DNA from: Bacteroidales bacterium
Lineage (GTDB): Bacteria; Bacteroidota; Bacteroidia; Bacteroidales; 4484-276
Assembly (NCBI GenBank): GCA_021740425.1
Contig: JAIOZV010000020.1
Coordinates: 1-32,313 of the forward strand
Direction of reading: 5' to 3'
Length of the DNA: 32,313 nt
Each line of letters begins with the position of its first letter. The stretch's first letter is position 1. Shown piece after piece: positions 24,097-32,313 of this stretch. The translations under genes were made by a program, and so were the position numbers. Below the pieces are notes generated by a model. The model was not told the DNA's origin. It saw only the letters and a program-made list of their open reading frames with translations, and searched no databases.

Positions 24097-24104
24097 CAAA
24101 GATA
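24097..24104 (-). promoter_or_regulatory. Possible internal -7 box before the TreS-like gene
   Basis: TATCTTTG on the minus strand fits TAnnTTTG and lies in the 128-base gap between GH31 and the TreS-like gene, the widest gap inside the sugar operon. No good TTTG is found at -33. If used, it would let the last four genes be transcribed separately from the secreted enzymes. A short symmetric ATTGT-GAAAA-ACAAT lies just downstream at 24076-24090. Confidence 0.3.
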
Positions 24105-24181
24105 TTTTAAACCAGCGAAAAAGTATGTTAATATTTGTAAATTACTTAATGAAAATAAAGTCTGTGCCGGGGTAGCTTCTC

Positions 24182-26659
24182 TTAATATTTAACCTGCAAA
24201 TCAGCCATTTCTCCAATCCATTCAAATCTGATGGTAAGTAAATTTTCGATGCTGTCGAAATTGGCCGAATTTGCATGGATTTTGGGAAATGAATACACCG
24301 AGTTGACAACATTAATTTTTTTATCACCGAGCATGACAAAGGCTGGGGGATTTTCGATTCCATGCATCACCAACTCAATATTTCTCTGTTGCGGTCTGCC
24401 TTCGTATGCTCCTTGTATATCTCTCGAAAAGCTAAAAACGTGCAGGTCGCCAAAACGTGCAGCTTTAAAAATCAGCAGTTCAAACATTCCTTTTTTTATA
24501 GCGTCATTGGTTTTGCCATCATCTTCATACATGGTAAATTCAGATTTTTCGGCATCTGCATCCAAATAATAATGTATGATGAGATTTTCTGACGAATATT
24601 CTTCGGTATTTTGAATGGCTTCGCTCATTGGGATAAAAGAACCACCCCGTGCAAAAACAGGAATGCTTTCGATGGTTACAGGCATTTCTATCCAACGGCC
24701 GCCTTTATATTTTTCATCGGTAAAAAGATCGTACCAAGTTCCTTCGGGAAGGTATATCTTTCGTGTTGTCCGGCCTTTTTCCAACACCGGAGCAACCAGG
24801 ATATTTTGCCCCCACAAGTAGGTATTGTCAATACCTGAAATCTCTTCATTATTTGGCTCCACAAAAAACAATGGTCTGGTGAGTGGAGTGCCCCGGGTGG
24901 TATTTTGCCATGCCAGGGTATAATTGTATGGCAGCATTTGATAGCGAAGGTTGATGAATTTTTTCAGGATTTCCTGTGCTTTGGGGCTGTATTGGTAGGG
25001 CTCAACCGGAACTCTGAAATCGCCATGCACACGAAAAACCGGATTAAATGTGCCGTATTGCAGCCAGCGCACATACATTTCTTCATCTTTTTCGCCACCG
25101 GCAAAACCACCCAGATCGGAGTGCATGTATGAAAATCCGCTCAGGGTCATGCCCATCACCGCAGTGGGCTGAGCCTGCAATCCCTGCCAGCTGCGCGACA
25201 CATCACCCGACCAGGGAAAAATTGAATAGCGCTGCGATCCTGCAAAACCGGAACGATTCAGGTTAAAAAGCCGTACATCAGGATATTCCTCAGCGTAGCG
25301 ATCCCATAGCATTTTGTGCCAATAATGGCCATAAATGTTGTGTACTTGCTCAGCTTTTCCGATCGAATGAAACATTTCAGCGGGATGGGTTTCGGGTTCC
25401 CCCAGATCGCCCCACCAGCCGGCAACACCAATATCAATTTGTGCCTTGTACTTTTTCCAGAACCAGCCCTGCATTTTGGGTTGAAAGATATCAAAAAGGC
25501 CTCCCGGGCCAAACCAGAATTCCTCAATTACATAAGTACTTCCATCGGCATTTTTCCCTAACATTCCTGCATTACTGAGGGTATCGAAATATTTCGATTC
25601 TTTAAGTATAAAAGGCTCGGTGATCAAAACGGTTTTTACATTATTCTTTTTGAAACGGCTGATCATATCTTCGGGGGAGAGCCAGTTTTTCTTGTACCAT
25701 TCCAGGTTTCCCATATAAAAACTGTCGTGTACGCCTTCGCCAAACCAGTACAAATCGATGACCAGGGCATCCAGAGGAAAGCCGGCTTTCAGCATTTCGT
25801 CAACCACATTTTCGGCTTCCTCCCGGCTTTCGTAGCCGAAGCGCGACTGGATATTTCCTAAAACCCAACGGGGAGGCATGGGCTGAAATCCTGTGAGTTT
25901 CCCATAATTGTAAAGGATGGAATCGTAATTATTTCCTGCAACTACATAATAAGCCATTTTCCCTCCTATACTGCTGAACTCCATCACATTTTGCTGAGTG
26001 CTGTCGATGTCGAGGAGGCCTTTTTGGGGATTGTCGAAAAGTAAACCATAGCCTTTGGATGATAGCACAAATGGAACGGAGAAATTCAGATCTGGGGCAT
26101 TTACACTATAACCGTAGCGGGGCTGGTTGTAAAGGTTGAGGCGCTGACCGCGCCTGTTGGTCGGGGTAGTCCGGAAACCGGCTCCGTAAATTTTTTCATT
26201 GCTTGTAAGATCGAATTTAAAACCTTGCAGCGTATCGTGGTCGAAATACCCGAAACGCTGGTTCAATAATGTATCTCCATCCTTGATAAATGAAATTCTG
26301 AATGGCTTTTTCCCGATTAAAATTTCAAAATTATTTCTGAAAAATGAAAGGTGGTTGGTGTGATTGCTTATTGAAATGGGATGTTTATCGGCGTGCAGTA
26401 TAACAGCAAAGGAAGTATCGATTTTTGGGACGGAATCGTTGTAAAAATTTACCTCAGCAATGTCATCGTTTAAAAACCCGATGTCATAAAAGCCATTGGC
26501 CGTTTTTACCGTGAGGCTGTTATTATTGATGGAATGAGAAATGTAAATTTCTGGTGAGCCCAGGCTGCCTTCCACGAAAGTGCCCGAATACCTGAATATT
26601 AGTAAAATTGCCACAAAAAAAATCAGCAGGAAAAGATAAGGTTGAAGTTTTTTTGTCAT
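24182..26659 (-). CDS. GH31 alpha-glucosidase/transglucosidase, membrane-anchored
   Basis: This protein has 825 residues. Residues 8-22 (YLFLLIFFVAILLIF) form an N-terminal membrane anchor or uncleaved signal, so the enzyme faces the periplasm. The N-terminal beta-sandwich (about 40-260) contains EKIYGAGFRTTPTNRRGQ. The catalytic barrel carries LDALVIDLYWFG (297-307), nucleophile Asp418 in GWWGDLGEPE, and acid/base Asp486 in PWSGDVSRSW. C-terminal beta domains include LPEGTWYDLFTDEKYKGG and FARGGSFIPM. GH31 members release glucose from alpha-glucans, and some are transglucosidases; GDLGEPE in place of the more common D-M-N-E-P means hydrolysis cannot be assumed. It follows the transporter gene after 44 bases and probably trims oligosaccharides before uptake. 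Confidence 0.93.
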   Translation of the reverse strand: MTKKLQPYLFLLIFFVAILLIFRYSGTFVEGSLGSPEIYISHSINNNSLTVKTANGFYDIGFLNDDIAEVNFYNDSVPKIDTSFAVILHADKHPISISNHTNHLSFFRNNFEILIGKKPFRISFIKDGDTLLNQRFGYFDHDTLQGFKFDLTSNEKIYGAGFRTTPTNRRGQRLNLYNQPRYGYSVNAPDLNFSVPFVLSSKGYGLLFDNPQKGLLDIDSTQQNVMEFSSIGGKMAYYVVAGNNYDSILYNYGKLTGFQPMPPRWVLGNIQSRFGYESREEAENVVDEMLKAGFPLDALVIDLYWFGEGVHDSFYMGNLEWYKKNWLSPEDMISRFKKNNVKTVLITEPFILKESKYFDTLSNAGMLGKNADGSTYVIEEFWFGPGGLFDIFQPKMQGWFWKKYKAQIDIGVAGWWGDLGEPETHPAEMFHSIGKAEQVHNIYGHYWHKMLWDRYAEEYPDVRLFNLNRSGFAGSQRYSIFPWSGDVSRSWQGLQAQPTAVMGMTLSGFSYMHSDLGGFAGGEKDEEMYVRWLQYGTFNPVFRVHGDFRVPVEPYQYSPKAQEILKKFINLRYQMLPYNYTLAWQNTTRGTPLTRPLFFVEPNNEEISGIDNTYLWGQNILVAPVLEKGRTTRKIYLPEGTWYDLFTDEKYKGGRWIEMPVTIESIPVFARGGSFIPMSEAIQNTEEYSSENLIIHYYLDADAEKSEFTMYEDDGKTNDAIKKGMFELLIFKAARFGDLHVFSFSRDIQGAYEGRPQQRNIELVMHGIENPPAFVMLGDKKINVVNSVYSFPKIHANSANFDSIENLLTIRFEWIGEMADLQVKY

Positions 26660-26703
26660 TATTTTGGATGGTTATTTTGAGAAGAAATTTCCACCGGTTT
26701 TTG

Positions 26704-28212
26704 TTAATGCCCTGAACTAACCAAAGGAGTTTTTGCTGCTTCAGCTTTTGCCAGGGGCTCTTTAACAAAAACCCAAAAGATAACAGATGTTACAATAAAC
26801 AGCCCGCAAAAGATATAGAGTAACTGGTAATCATTGGTTTGCTTTATCACATTTGCAACGCCATTGCTCATCATTTGTGGCAAAACCACCGCCAGATTGA
26901 AAACTCCCATAAACAGACCCATTTTCAAAGGGTTGACACGTTCGCTCATGATAGCAAAAACAATGGAAATCACTGCCGACCATCCAATACCTGCAAGCAT
27001 CATCCCTATATAAAAATCGGTTTCGATGGTGCCAAGAAATGCAATGTAGAAATACCCGATGGCAGTGAAAGAAAGAGCCGAGATGTAGGTTTTGACTCGT
27101 CCAATTCTTTTTGAGATGGCCTGAAGTGCGATAGGAAATACAGCACCAATAAAATTCAAAATCAGAAAGCCCAAAGAAACAATATTGCCAATGGACGAAT
27201 CAGCAGTTTGAGCAACGCCCGTAAGCTTTTCGGCAAACCAGTTGGCAATTATTCCGGATAGCTCCACATTTGGCATTATCCTGTTTTCGATAAAAAAACC
27301 TGACATAATAAACATGCTTTGAAATGCCACCCATGTAAATGAGTGTGCCAGCATTATTTTTTGAAATTCATTTTTATCTGATGGATTCTTCAGCCCTTTT
27401 AAAATGATGATAATGCCAATAATTATTGAATAAAGCAGTGAAAGAATTAAAATCGGATTGTGCACCGGCGAAAGAAATTCGAAGAAATGATTAAAAACGC
27501 TGTACAATCCAAAAACCAGAAAACCATACAAAGGATAAATTTCCTTTACAATTTGCCAAACGCCAAAAATTTCTGAAGGTTTATCTGATTCGGATTCTTC
27601 TGTTTTAGTTTCTTCTATGAGCAAAATCGGAAAAACTGCCATGATAAAAACCAGGATTGCTGCTATGTAAAGAAGGGTGACGTTGCCAAACAACATGGAA
27701 AGGAAATAAGCAAAAACACCAAAGAAACCTGATACAATTTGCATCCACACATATCCGGCAGTTCTTTGTTTACCTTCGGGGGTAAGATCGGCAATAATTG
27801 ATCGGGCAGGGTTGAAGGTAACATTTACTGATAAATCAAGAAAAAGTGCTATCACCGAAGCTACAATAATGATGTCTGATACGCCAGTAATATTTGATAT
27901 TTCCTGAATGTAGGGCAGGGAAAGAAAGGCTATTGAACTTACTATTCCTCCAATTATGATGAAGGGGCGCCGACGGCCTCCCATAAACCAAACGTTATCG
28001 CTGATCAGCCCGACAATTACTTGTCCGAAAATACCCGCAACCGGGCCTGCCAGCCATACAAATGCTACCTCGTGGATATCAAGGCCATATTTTTTTGATA
28101 AAATCCAGCTTAGTGCAGCTATTTGTGTGGATAAGGCAAAACCAACTGCTGTTGCAGGCAAAGCCAGTATTGCATTAAATAGCGGTGAAAGATTCTTTTG
28201 AAATGGCAGCAT
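26704..28212 (-). CDS. MFS sugar transporter, SLC45/maltose-sucrose type
   Basis: This polytopic inner membrane protein has 502 residues and about twelve predicted hydrophobic helices. The loop after helix 2 reads SDNVWFMGGRRRPF (71-84), the characteristic R-R-R-P-F form of the SLC45/sucrose-proton symporter branch of the major facilitator superfamily. Helix 1 contains ALPATAVGFALSTQIAALSWI. An acidic cytoplasmic loop (EETKTEESESDKPSE) sits mid-protein, as is common at the 6-7 junction. Relatives near GH65/GH13 genes import maltose or related disaccharides, and the neighbours here suggest the same. It is placed between the CotH gene (28 bases upstream) and GH31 (44 bases downstream), clearly in one operon. 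The ATG start is unambiguous. The disaccharide imported is inferred from context. Confidence 0.92.
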   Translation of the reverse strand: MLPFQKNLSPLFNAILALPATAVGFALSTQIAALSWILSKKYGLDIHEVAFVWLAGPVAGIFGQVIVGLISDNVWFMGGRRRPFIIIGGIVSSIAFLSLPYIQEISNITGVSDIIIVASVIALFLDLSVNVTFNPARSIIADLTPEGKQRTAGYVWMQIVSGFFGVFAYFLSMLFGNVTLLYIAAILVFIMAVFPILLIEETKTEESESDKPSEIFGVWQIVKEIYPLYGFLVFGLYSVFNHFFEFLSPVHNPILILSLLYSIIIGIIIILKGLKNPSDKNEFQKIMLAHSFTWVAFQSMFIMSGFFIENRIMPNVELSGIIANWFAEKLTGVAQTADSSIGNIVSLGFLILNFIGAVFPIALQAISKRIGRVKTYISALSFTAIGYFYIAFLGTIETDFYIGMMLAGIGWSAVISIVFAIMSERVNPLKMGLFMGVFNLAVVLPQMMSNGVANVIKQTNDYQLLYIFCGLFIVTSVIFWVFVKEPLAKAEAAKTPLVSSGH

Positions 28213-28240
28213 TTGTTTTCTGAATTAGTATTTGAAAAAA

Positions 28241-30484
28241 TTATTGTTTGATCAATTTAAAAACTTCTCCTTCACCGGTTTTTAAAAAGTACATTCCCGA
28301 AGGTAAGGATGCAATCGAAATTTGTTTTGCTAAAGCCTGACTGAGTAATTTTTGCCCGCTAACCGAAAAAATTTCGATATCTGCAATTTTGTTCAGGTAA
28401 ATCATATCACCTGTTACAGGATTTGGAAAAACCCTGAACCTGTTCTCCACTGATGGGAATTCCGGGGTAGCACTTAGCAAATTGCTGATTCCTGGTGTTG
28501 GGTCTTGGTAAAAAATCCAGTTTTCGCCGGCATCGGGGTCGCGTCCGTAAGAAACATCTGTTTGCTGTTCATCAAAAAAGATTTGATCAATCATGGCAAA
28601 TCCTGTGGTTTCGCCATCGAAAATGCCAAGTTCTTCACCACTTGCCGAAATTTTAAAATTTGTATGGAATGGTCCTTGTTCCTGATCCTCATCACACCAC
28701 ACCAATAAAAATTCCTGAGGCTGAATGGTATAATCAGGGAATTGCCATTTATCCGGATTTTCCAGATTGTCGGTTAAGTATTTATCACCAAGCCAGATAG
28801 GAGCATTTCCGGCATTGTAAATTTCCATCCAATCGTCGTGCTCTCCGGCCTCATCAGCCATTCCCCAGAGGTTGCCGGCCAAAAATTCGTTGATGTAAAG
28901 CTGGTAAATTTCTCCCGGTGCAAAATTTATTTGGCTGGGTTCGCATGGGTAGCTTGTGGTATTTCCCGAAACATCGCTTGCCTCAATTTGATATAAAACT
29001 GTGGATTCACCTGCCGGTATTTCGAATTGCCCTGTAAACTTTCCGTCCTCTCCGGCGATCATCGAAGCGGTTTCCCAGGCTGTGTTGTTGATGTTAAACA
29101 ACAAATCTGCGGATGGATTTTCCTCATCATCAAATACGTAAACCTGAACTTCCATCATGCTGCCGGGGCCGCTGTGTTCCACATGCAGATAATTTACAAC
29201 AGGATCGGTGTTGTTCAGCTCAAGCTGGCTGATGGCCGAGTTGTACCTTGCCGTGATGTATTCCTCAATTCCGTAAGGCACATGTCCTCCAAGTCCCGTT
29301 TCATAGGAGCTCAGGAAATCCTGCGGAGAAAAGCCGTAGTCGTAGGTGTAGTAATCATCTTCAAGGATGTATGGGTAAATCTGGTCTCTGATTTCATCAA
29401 GCCTTGCAAAGTAAGTGTCAGGATTCATCAGGCCGAGGATTTGGCTAAGGTAAAATGAATACCAGTCGCGGTATTTCTGCACCTCCAGCAAACGTTCATA
29501 CAGGGGTCTGTATTCACCCTGATTGTCCCATTCGTAAATATTCCGGGTAGCCCAATCCTCGCTAAACCAATCAATGCCATAAGTATTGTCGAGGTCGTAG
29601 GGTATATATTCCAATTTGCCTGTTTCGGTGTTGTGGTAGAGGTAAAAGTTGTTTTTGTTCCAGATGTAACCGTCCCAGTTAGCGGTGAATACATCCATGG
29701 CCATTACTTTTAAATAGTCCTGTACATTAAAAATCTCTTCCAGTTCGCAAGGCAGATCTTCAATCGGGGTGTTGTTCAGTATATCAATAAAATGGGCAAT
29801 GTCAGAATAATCGTCGAGTTGTGTATTTGTTTTCAAATCATAAGCTCTTCTGCTTCCTGATTCAAATTTATACAGATCAGGATTGCTGCCCAGGTAATTT
29901 AAATCAGCGGGCCAAAGACATTTGTAAAGATTACCGTCCTGATTATCGAAGCGCTTGTCAACAAATTCTTCGTCCACATGCTCCACATTAATATAAACTC
30001 CATAAAAGTTGTCGTTGATAAAAACCCTCAGGTAGTTGGAGCGGGATGCAGGTATCCCAAAATTGCTGCACAAATCCCAGCTAATCTTTGAGCGTGCTAC
30101 GGTAGGATCGTTATGTTCTCCGTTGAGGTTCATTTTTTCCACGCCATGGTATTTCCTGCCACTTTCAAAGGTGTTGAAAGAAACCTTAAAGGATTTTTTT
30201 GCTGATTGCCTTGAGGTATTTCCACGAAGGCGAAATCCAATATTTTCGATAGTATCGTGAATGGTGCCGTTGTCAAAAACAAATGTGGCGCGCCATTCGA
30301 TGTCGCTTTCCACGTTTTCATAAATCCATTGTAAAGTATCGGGATTGATAAGAATGTCAACCCGGCCAACCACATCATCGCGGAAAATTTCTTCGTCATC
30401 CGGGAAATTTGGTTGTGCATGAATTGCCGATGAAAGGATAATTGTGAGAATGCAATACGCCAAAGCGCTGATTTGTTTTTTCAT
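28241..30484 (-). CDS. CotH kinase-like protein with lamin-tail and T9SS sorting domains
   Basis: This exported protein has 747 residues and a signal peptide at 1-23 (LAYCILTIILSSAIHA-QP). Residues about 38-310 are a CotH domain: FRLRGNTSRQSAKKSFKVSF (84-103), EKMNLNGEHNDPTVARSKIS (116-135), NFYGVYINVEHVDEEFV (159-175), and YIPYDLDNTYGIDW (293-306), where D297/D299 occupy the metal-binding position of CotH kinases. Residues about 440-525 look Ig-like, 528-637 are a lamin-tail domain (INEFLA... DWMEIYN), and 684-747 a Por-type T9SS C-terminal sorting domain (FRVFPNPVTGD... LPSGMYFLK). Known CotH proteins phosphorylate surface proteins in spore coats or polyglutamylate targets. Why one lies inside a glucan operon is not known. 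It is nine bases from the neopullulanase gene. Confidence 0.92.
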   Translation of the reverse strand: MKKQISALAYCILTIILSSAIHAQPNFPDDEEIFRDDVVGRVDILINPDTLQWIYENVESDIEWRATFVFDNGTIHDTIENIGFRLRGNTSRQSAKKSFKVSFNTFESGRKYHGVEKMNLNGEHNDPTVARSKISWDLCSNFGIPASRSNYLRVFINDNFYGVYINVEHVDEEFVDKRFDNQDGNLYKCLWPADLNYLGSNPDLYKFESGSRRAYDLKTNTQLDDYSDIAHFIDILNNTPIEDLPCELEEIFNVQDYLKVMAMDVFTANWDGYIWNKNNFYLYHNTETGKLEYIPYDLDNTYGIDWFSEDWATRNIYEWDNQGEYRPLYERLLEVQKYRDWYSFYLSQILGLMNPDTYFARLDEIRDQIYPYILEDDYYTYDYGFSPQDFLSSYETGLGGHVPYGIEEYITARYNSAISQLELNNTDPVVNYLHVEHSGPGSMMEVQVYVFDDEENPSADLLFNINNTAWETASMIAGEDGKFTGQFEIPAGESTVLYQIEASDVSGNTTSYPCEPSQINFAPGEIYQLYINEFLAGNLWGMADEAGEHDDWMEIYNAGNAPIWLGDKYLTDNLENPDKWQFPDYTIQPQEFLLVWCDEDQEQGPFHTNFKISASGEELGIFDGETTGFAMIDQIFFDEQQTDVSYGRDPDAGENWIFYQDPTPGISNLLSATPEFPSVENRFRVFPNPVTGDMIYLNKIADIEIFSVSGQKLLSQALAKQISIASLPSGMYFLKTGEGEVFKLIKQ

Positions 30485-30493
30485 TTTTTGGTT

Positions 30494-32313
30494 TTATTTA
30501 ATTTCCAAAACCATACTGGTGTTGGCTGGAATTTGCAAGTCGGTTAAATTGTATTTTTCCCCATCTAAAATATTCACTCCGGTTTTGAAGTCTTCCAGAA
30601 TTTCAACATATTTTTCAACATCCAGCTTCCGGCTGTTTTCTGAATTGTTTAAAATCACCATTACCAGATTTTGATCATCGTACCTGAAATACACGTACAT
30701 GTTGTTTTCGGGGATGTAGTGCTTGAGTTTACCACTTTGAGCCACTTTGTTGTTGTTGCGCCATTTGGTGAGTGTTGTCAAATGTTCGAACATTTCATTT
30801 TCATCATCCGTGCGGCCTGAAGCCTCAAATTTATTGGCCTCATCACCGGCCCAGCCACCCGGGAAATCTTTTCTCATGCTGCCATGTCCGTTGCTGTCGT
30901 CGCCTGTCATCAGAATTTCGGTGCCGTAGTATATTTGAGGAACCCCCCGGGATGTCAGTAAAAAAGTCATCGCCATTTTCTGGCTGTTAAGATTTTCCTT
31001 GAGTTTTGTAAAAAGCCGGTTGCCATCGTGGTTGTCGGCAAAAGTTACAATTTTCACCTCATCACCGTAAAGGAAATCATGGGTCAATACATCATAAAAT
31101 TTGGTCATTCCTGAATTCCATCCTTGTTTTTCGTTGAAGGCCAGTCCAAAAGCATCGTACATGGGAAAATCAAAAACATAATTAAGGTTGGAGCTGTAAC
31201 CGGATTTCACTGCCGGACTACTTTCCCAGGGAGCTACCAGGGCAGGCTGCCCGATCCATACTTCGCCAACAATCGAAAAATCAGGATATTCACACATGAC
31301 TTTTTGTGCCCATTCGGCCATTTGTTCTTTAAACGGGTAAGGGTAAGTGTCCATTCTTATGCCGTTGAGCCCCGAATATTCAATCCACCAAATGCTGTTC
31401 TGCACGAGGTAGGTTTGCAAAAATCTGTTTCGCTGATTGAGGTCAGGCATGTTTTTATCGAACCATCCTTTATCAAAACGATCCCGATCGTAATCAGAAG
31501 CGTAGGGGTCGAAAACGGTGCCGGCTCTGAAATTTGACCTGGTGTATTCGGGCCATTGATTGATCCAGTCTTCCGATGGAAGGTCATCCATCCACCAGTG
31601 ATGGTGGCCGCAGTGGTTAAAAACCATGTCCATCACCGCTTTCATCCCGCGCTGGTGGAGAATGTCGTTTAGCATTTTAAAATCCTGGTTGCTTCCAAAC
31701 CGTGCATCAACTTTATAAAAATCGGTTATAGCATAGCCGTGGTAAGAGTAGGTTGGCTGATTGTTTTCGAGTACCGGATTGAGCCATAATGCGGTTATTC
31801 CCAAATTATGGAGATAATCAATTTTGTCCATCACTCCCTGCAAGTCGCCACCATGCCTTGAGTCGGGAATGGAGCGATCGGATTTTTCAGCCATGTCGGG
31901 ATGGGAATCGTTGGAGGGATCGCCGTTGGCAAATCTGTCGGGCAGCGCAAGATAAATAATGTCGCTTTCGTCAAATCCTTTGCGCTGTGCCGATCCGGGC
32001 TCTCTTTGTAAAAGCTCGTAGTTGTGTCGGACAACTATTTCCGAATTATTTTTAAATAGTATTTCAAATTTCCCAGGCCTGGCCAGATGTTCAATTTCCA
32101 AATCTATAAACAGATAATTTGGATTTTCCATCCGTGTGAAGCTTTTCAGCTTTACGCCCGGATAATTTATTTCGGGCTGACACAGCGAAATGTTTTCACC
32201 ATGAACCATGAGCTGAAGTTCAGGATTTTTCATACCGATCCACCAGAAAGGAGGATCTGCTCTTTCGAGATTAATATTTTGGGCAAAAATAGCCAGGCTG
32301 AAAAACATTAAAA
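30494..32313 (-). CDS. SusA-like neopullulanase (GH13), 5' end at window edge
   Basis: This frame is open to the right edge. An ATG at 32308 gives 604 residues, but that leaves only MFFSLAIFAQ as an export signal, too short for one. The true start, with the basic end of the signal peptide, probably lies beyond the window. Family marks are an N-terminal sandwich domain with ADPPFWWIGM (17-26) typical of neopullulanase/cyclomaltodextrinase, SDIIYLALPDRFANGDPSND (115-134), the HGGDLQG region (152-158), MVFNHCGHHHWW (228-239), nucleophile Asp320 in GIRMDTYPY, acid Glu349 in IVGEVW, and stabiliser Asp428 in ADNHDG. It hydrolyses alpha-1,4 and some alpha-1,6 bonds in pullulan, cyclodextrins or maltodextrins in the periplasm. 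It is the first visible gene of the operon. Confidence 0.94.
   Translation of the reverse strand, partial: LMFFSLAIFAQNINLERADPPFWWIGMKNPELQLMVHGENISLCQPEINYPGVKLKSFTRMENPNYLFIDLEIEHLARPGKFEILFKNNSEIVVRHNYELLQREPGSAQRKGFDESDIIYLALPDRFANGDPSNDSHPDMAEKSDRSIPDSRHGGDLQGVMDKIDYLHNLGITALWLNPVLENNQPTYSYHGYAITDFYKVDARFGSNQDFKMLNDILHQRGMKAVMDMVFNHCGHHHWWMDDLPSEDWINQWPEYTRSNFRAGTVFDPYASDYDRDRFDKGWFDKNMPDLNQRNRFLQTYLVQNSIWWIEYSGLNGIRMDTYPYPFKEQMAEWAQKVMCEYPDFSIVGEVWIGQPALVAPWESSPAVKSGYSSNLNYVFDFPMYDAFGLAFNEKQGWNSGMTKFYDVLTHDFLYGDEVKIVTFADNHDGNRLFTKLKENLNSQKMAMTFLLTSRGVPQIYYGTEILMTGDDSNGHGSMRKDFPGGWAGDEANKFEASGRTDDENEMFEHLTTLTKWRNNNKVAQSGKLKHYIPENNMYVYFRYDDQNLVMVILNNSENSRKLDVEKYVEILEDFKTGVNILDGEKYNLTDLQIPANTSMVLEIK

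Noticed and set aside
31124..31537. 137-codon plus-strand frame
   Set aside because: It is antisense to the conserved catalytic barrel of the neopullulanase.

Overview
The window looks like a chromosomal segment of a Bacteroidetes (Bacteroidota) bacterium, most likely a free-living or environmental member. Supporting traits are a type IX secretion (T9SS) C-terminal sorting domain, a BACON-like lipoprotein, a giant surface protein of the PKD/gliding-associated style, a single-chain PurL, a Bacteroidetes-type secreted dipeptidyl peptidase IV, and TTTG / TAnnTTTG promoter pairs. No phage, insertion sequence, CRISPR array or rRNA operon was seen. The order-level identity cannot be fixed from the sequence alone.

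Layout. 1-6012 (minus) is one uninterrupted reading frame of 2004 codons that runs off the left edge. It encodes a secreted giant protein with at least 20 tandem Ig/PKD-like units of 87-88 residues and a nested higher-order repeat. 6430-11877 (minus) carries purL, a BACON-like lipoprotein and a small RuvC/RNase H-fold protein. 11971-15217 (minus) carries a GNAT-fold protein, an orphan methyl-accepting chemotaxis protein and a small two-helix membrane protein. 15448-15624 is a compact tRNA-Val(GAC) transcription unit with its own promoter and terminator. 15690-18220 (plus) holds a dipeptidyl peptidase IV and an isolated hypC. 18221-18627 is non-coding, or holds worn coding debris.

18628-32313 (minus) is an alpha-glucan/maltodextrin utilisation cluster transcribed right to left. 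In order it holds a SusA-like secreted GH13 neopullulanase (5' end beyond the window), a T9SS-exported CotH/lamin-tail protein, an SLC45-type sugar transporter, a membrane-anchored GH31 alpha-glucosidase, a cytoplasmic trehalose-synthase-like GH13, a type II toxin-antitoxin pair, and a beta-phosphoglucomutase-GH65 phosphorylase fusion. Inferred flow: glucans are cut by neopullulanase and GH31 outside the cytoplasm, and the products enter through the transporter. They are then remodelled by the TreS-like enzyme and phosphorolysed by GH65, and the beta-glucose-1-phosphate is converted to glucose-6-phosphate by the mutase domain of the same polypeptide.

The points most worth following are the two-level repeat structure of the giant protein, the toxin-antitoxin pair spliced into the sugar operon, the CotH protein placed inside that operon, the unusual signalling tip of the orphan chemoreceptor, and the orphan hypC.
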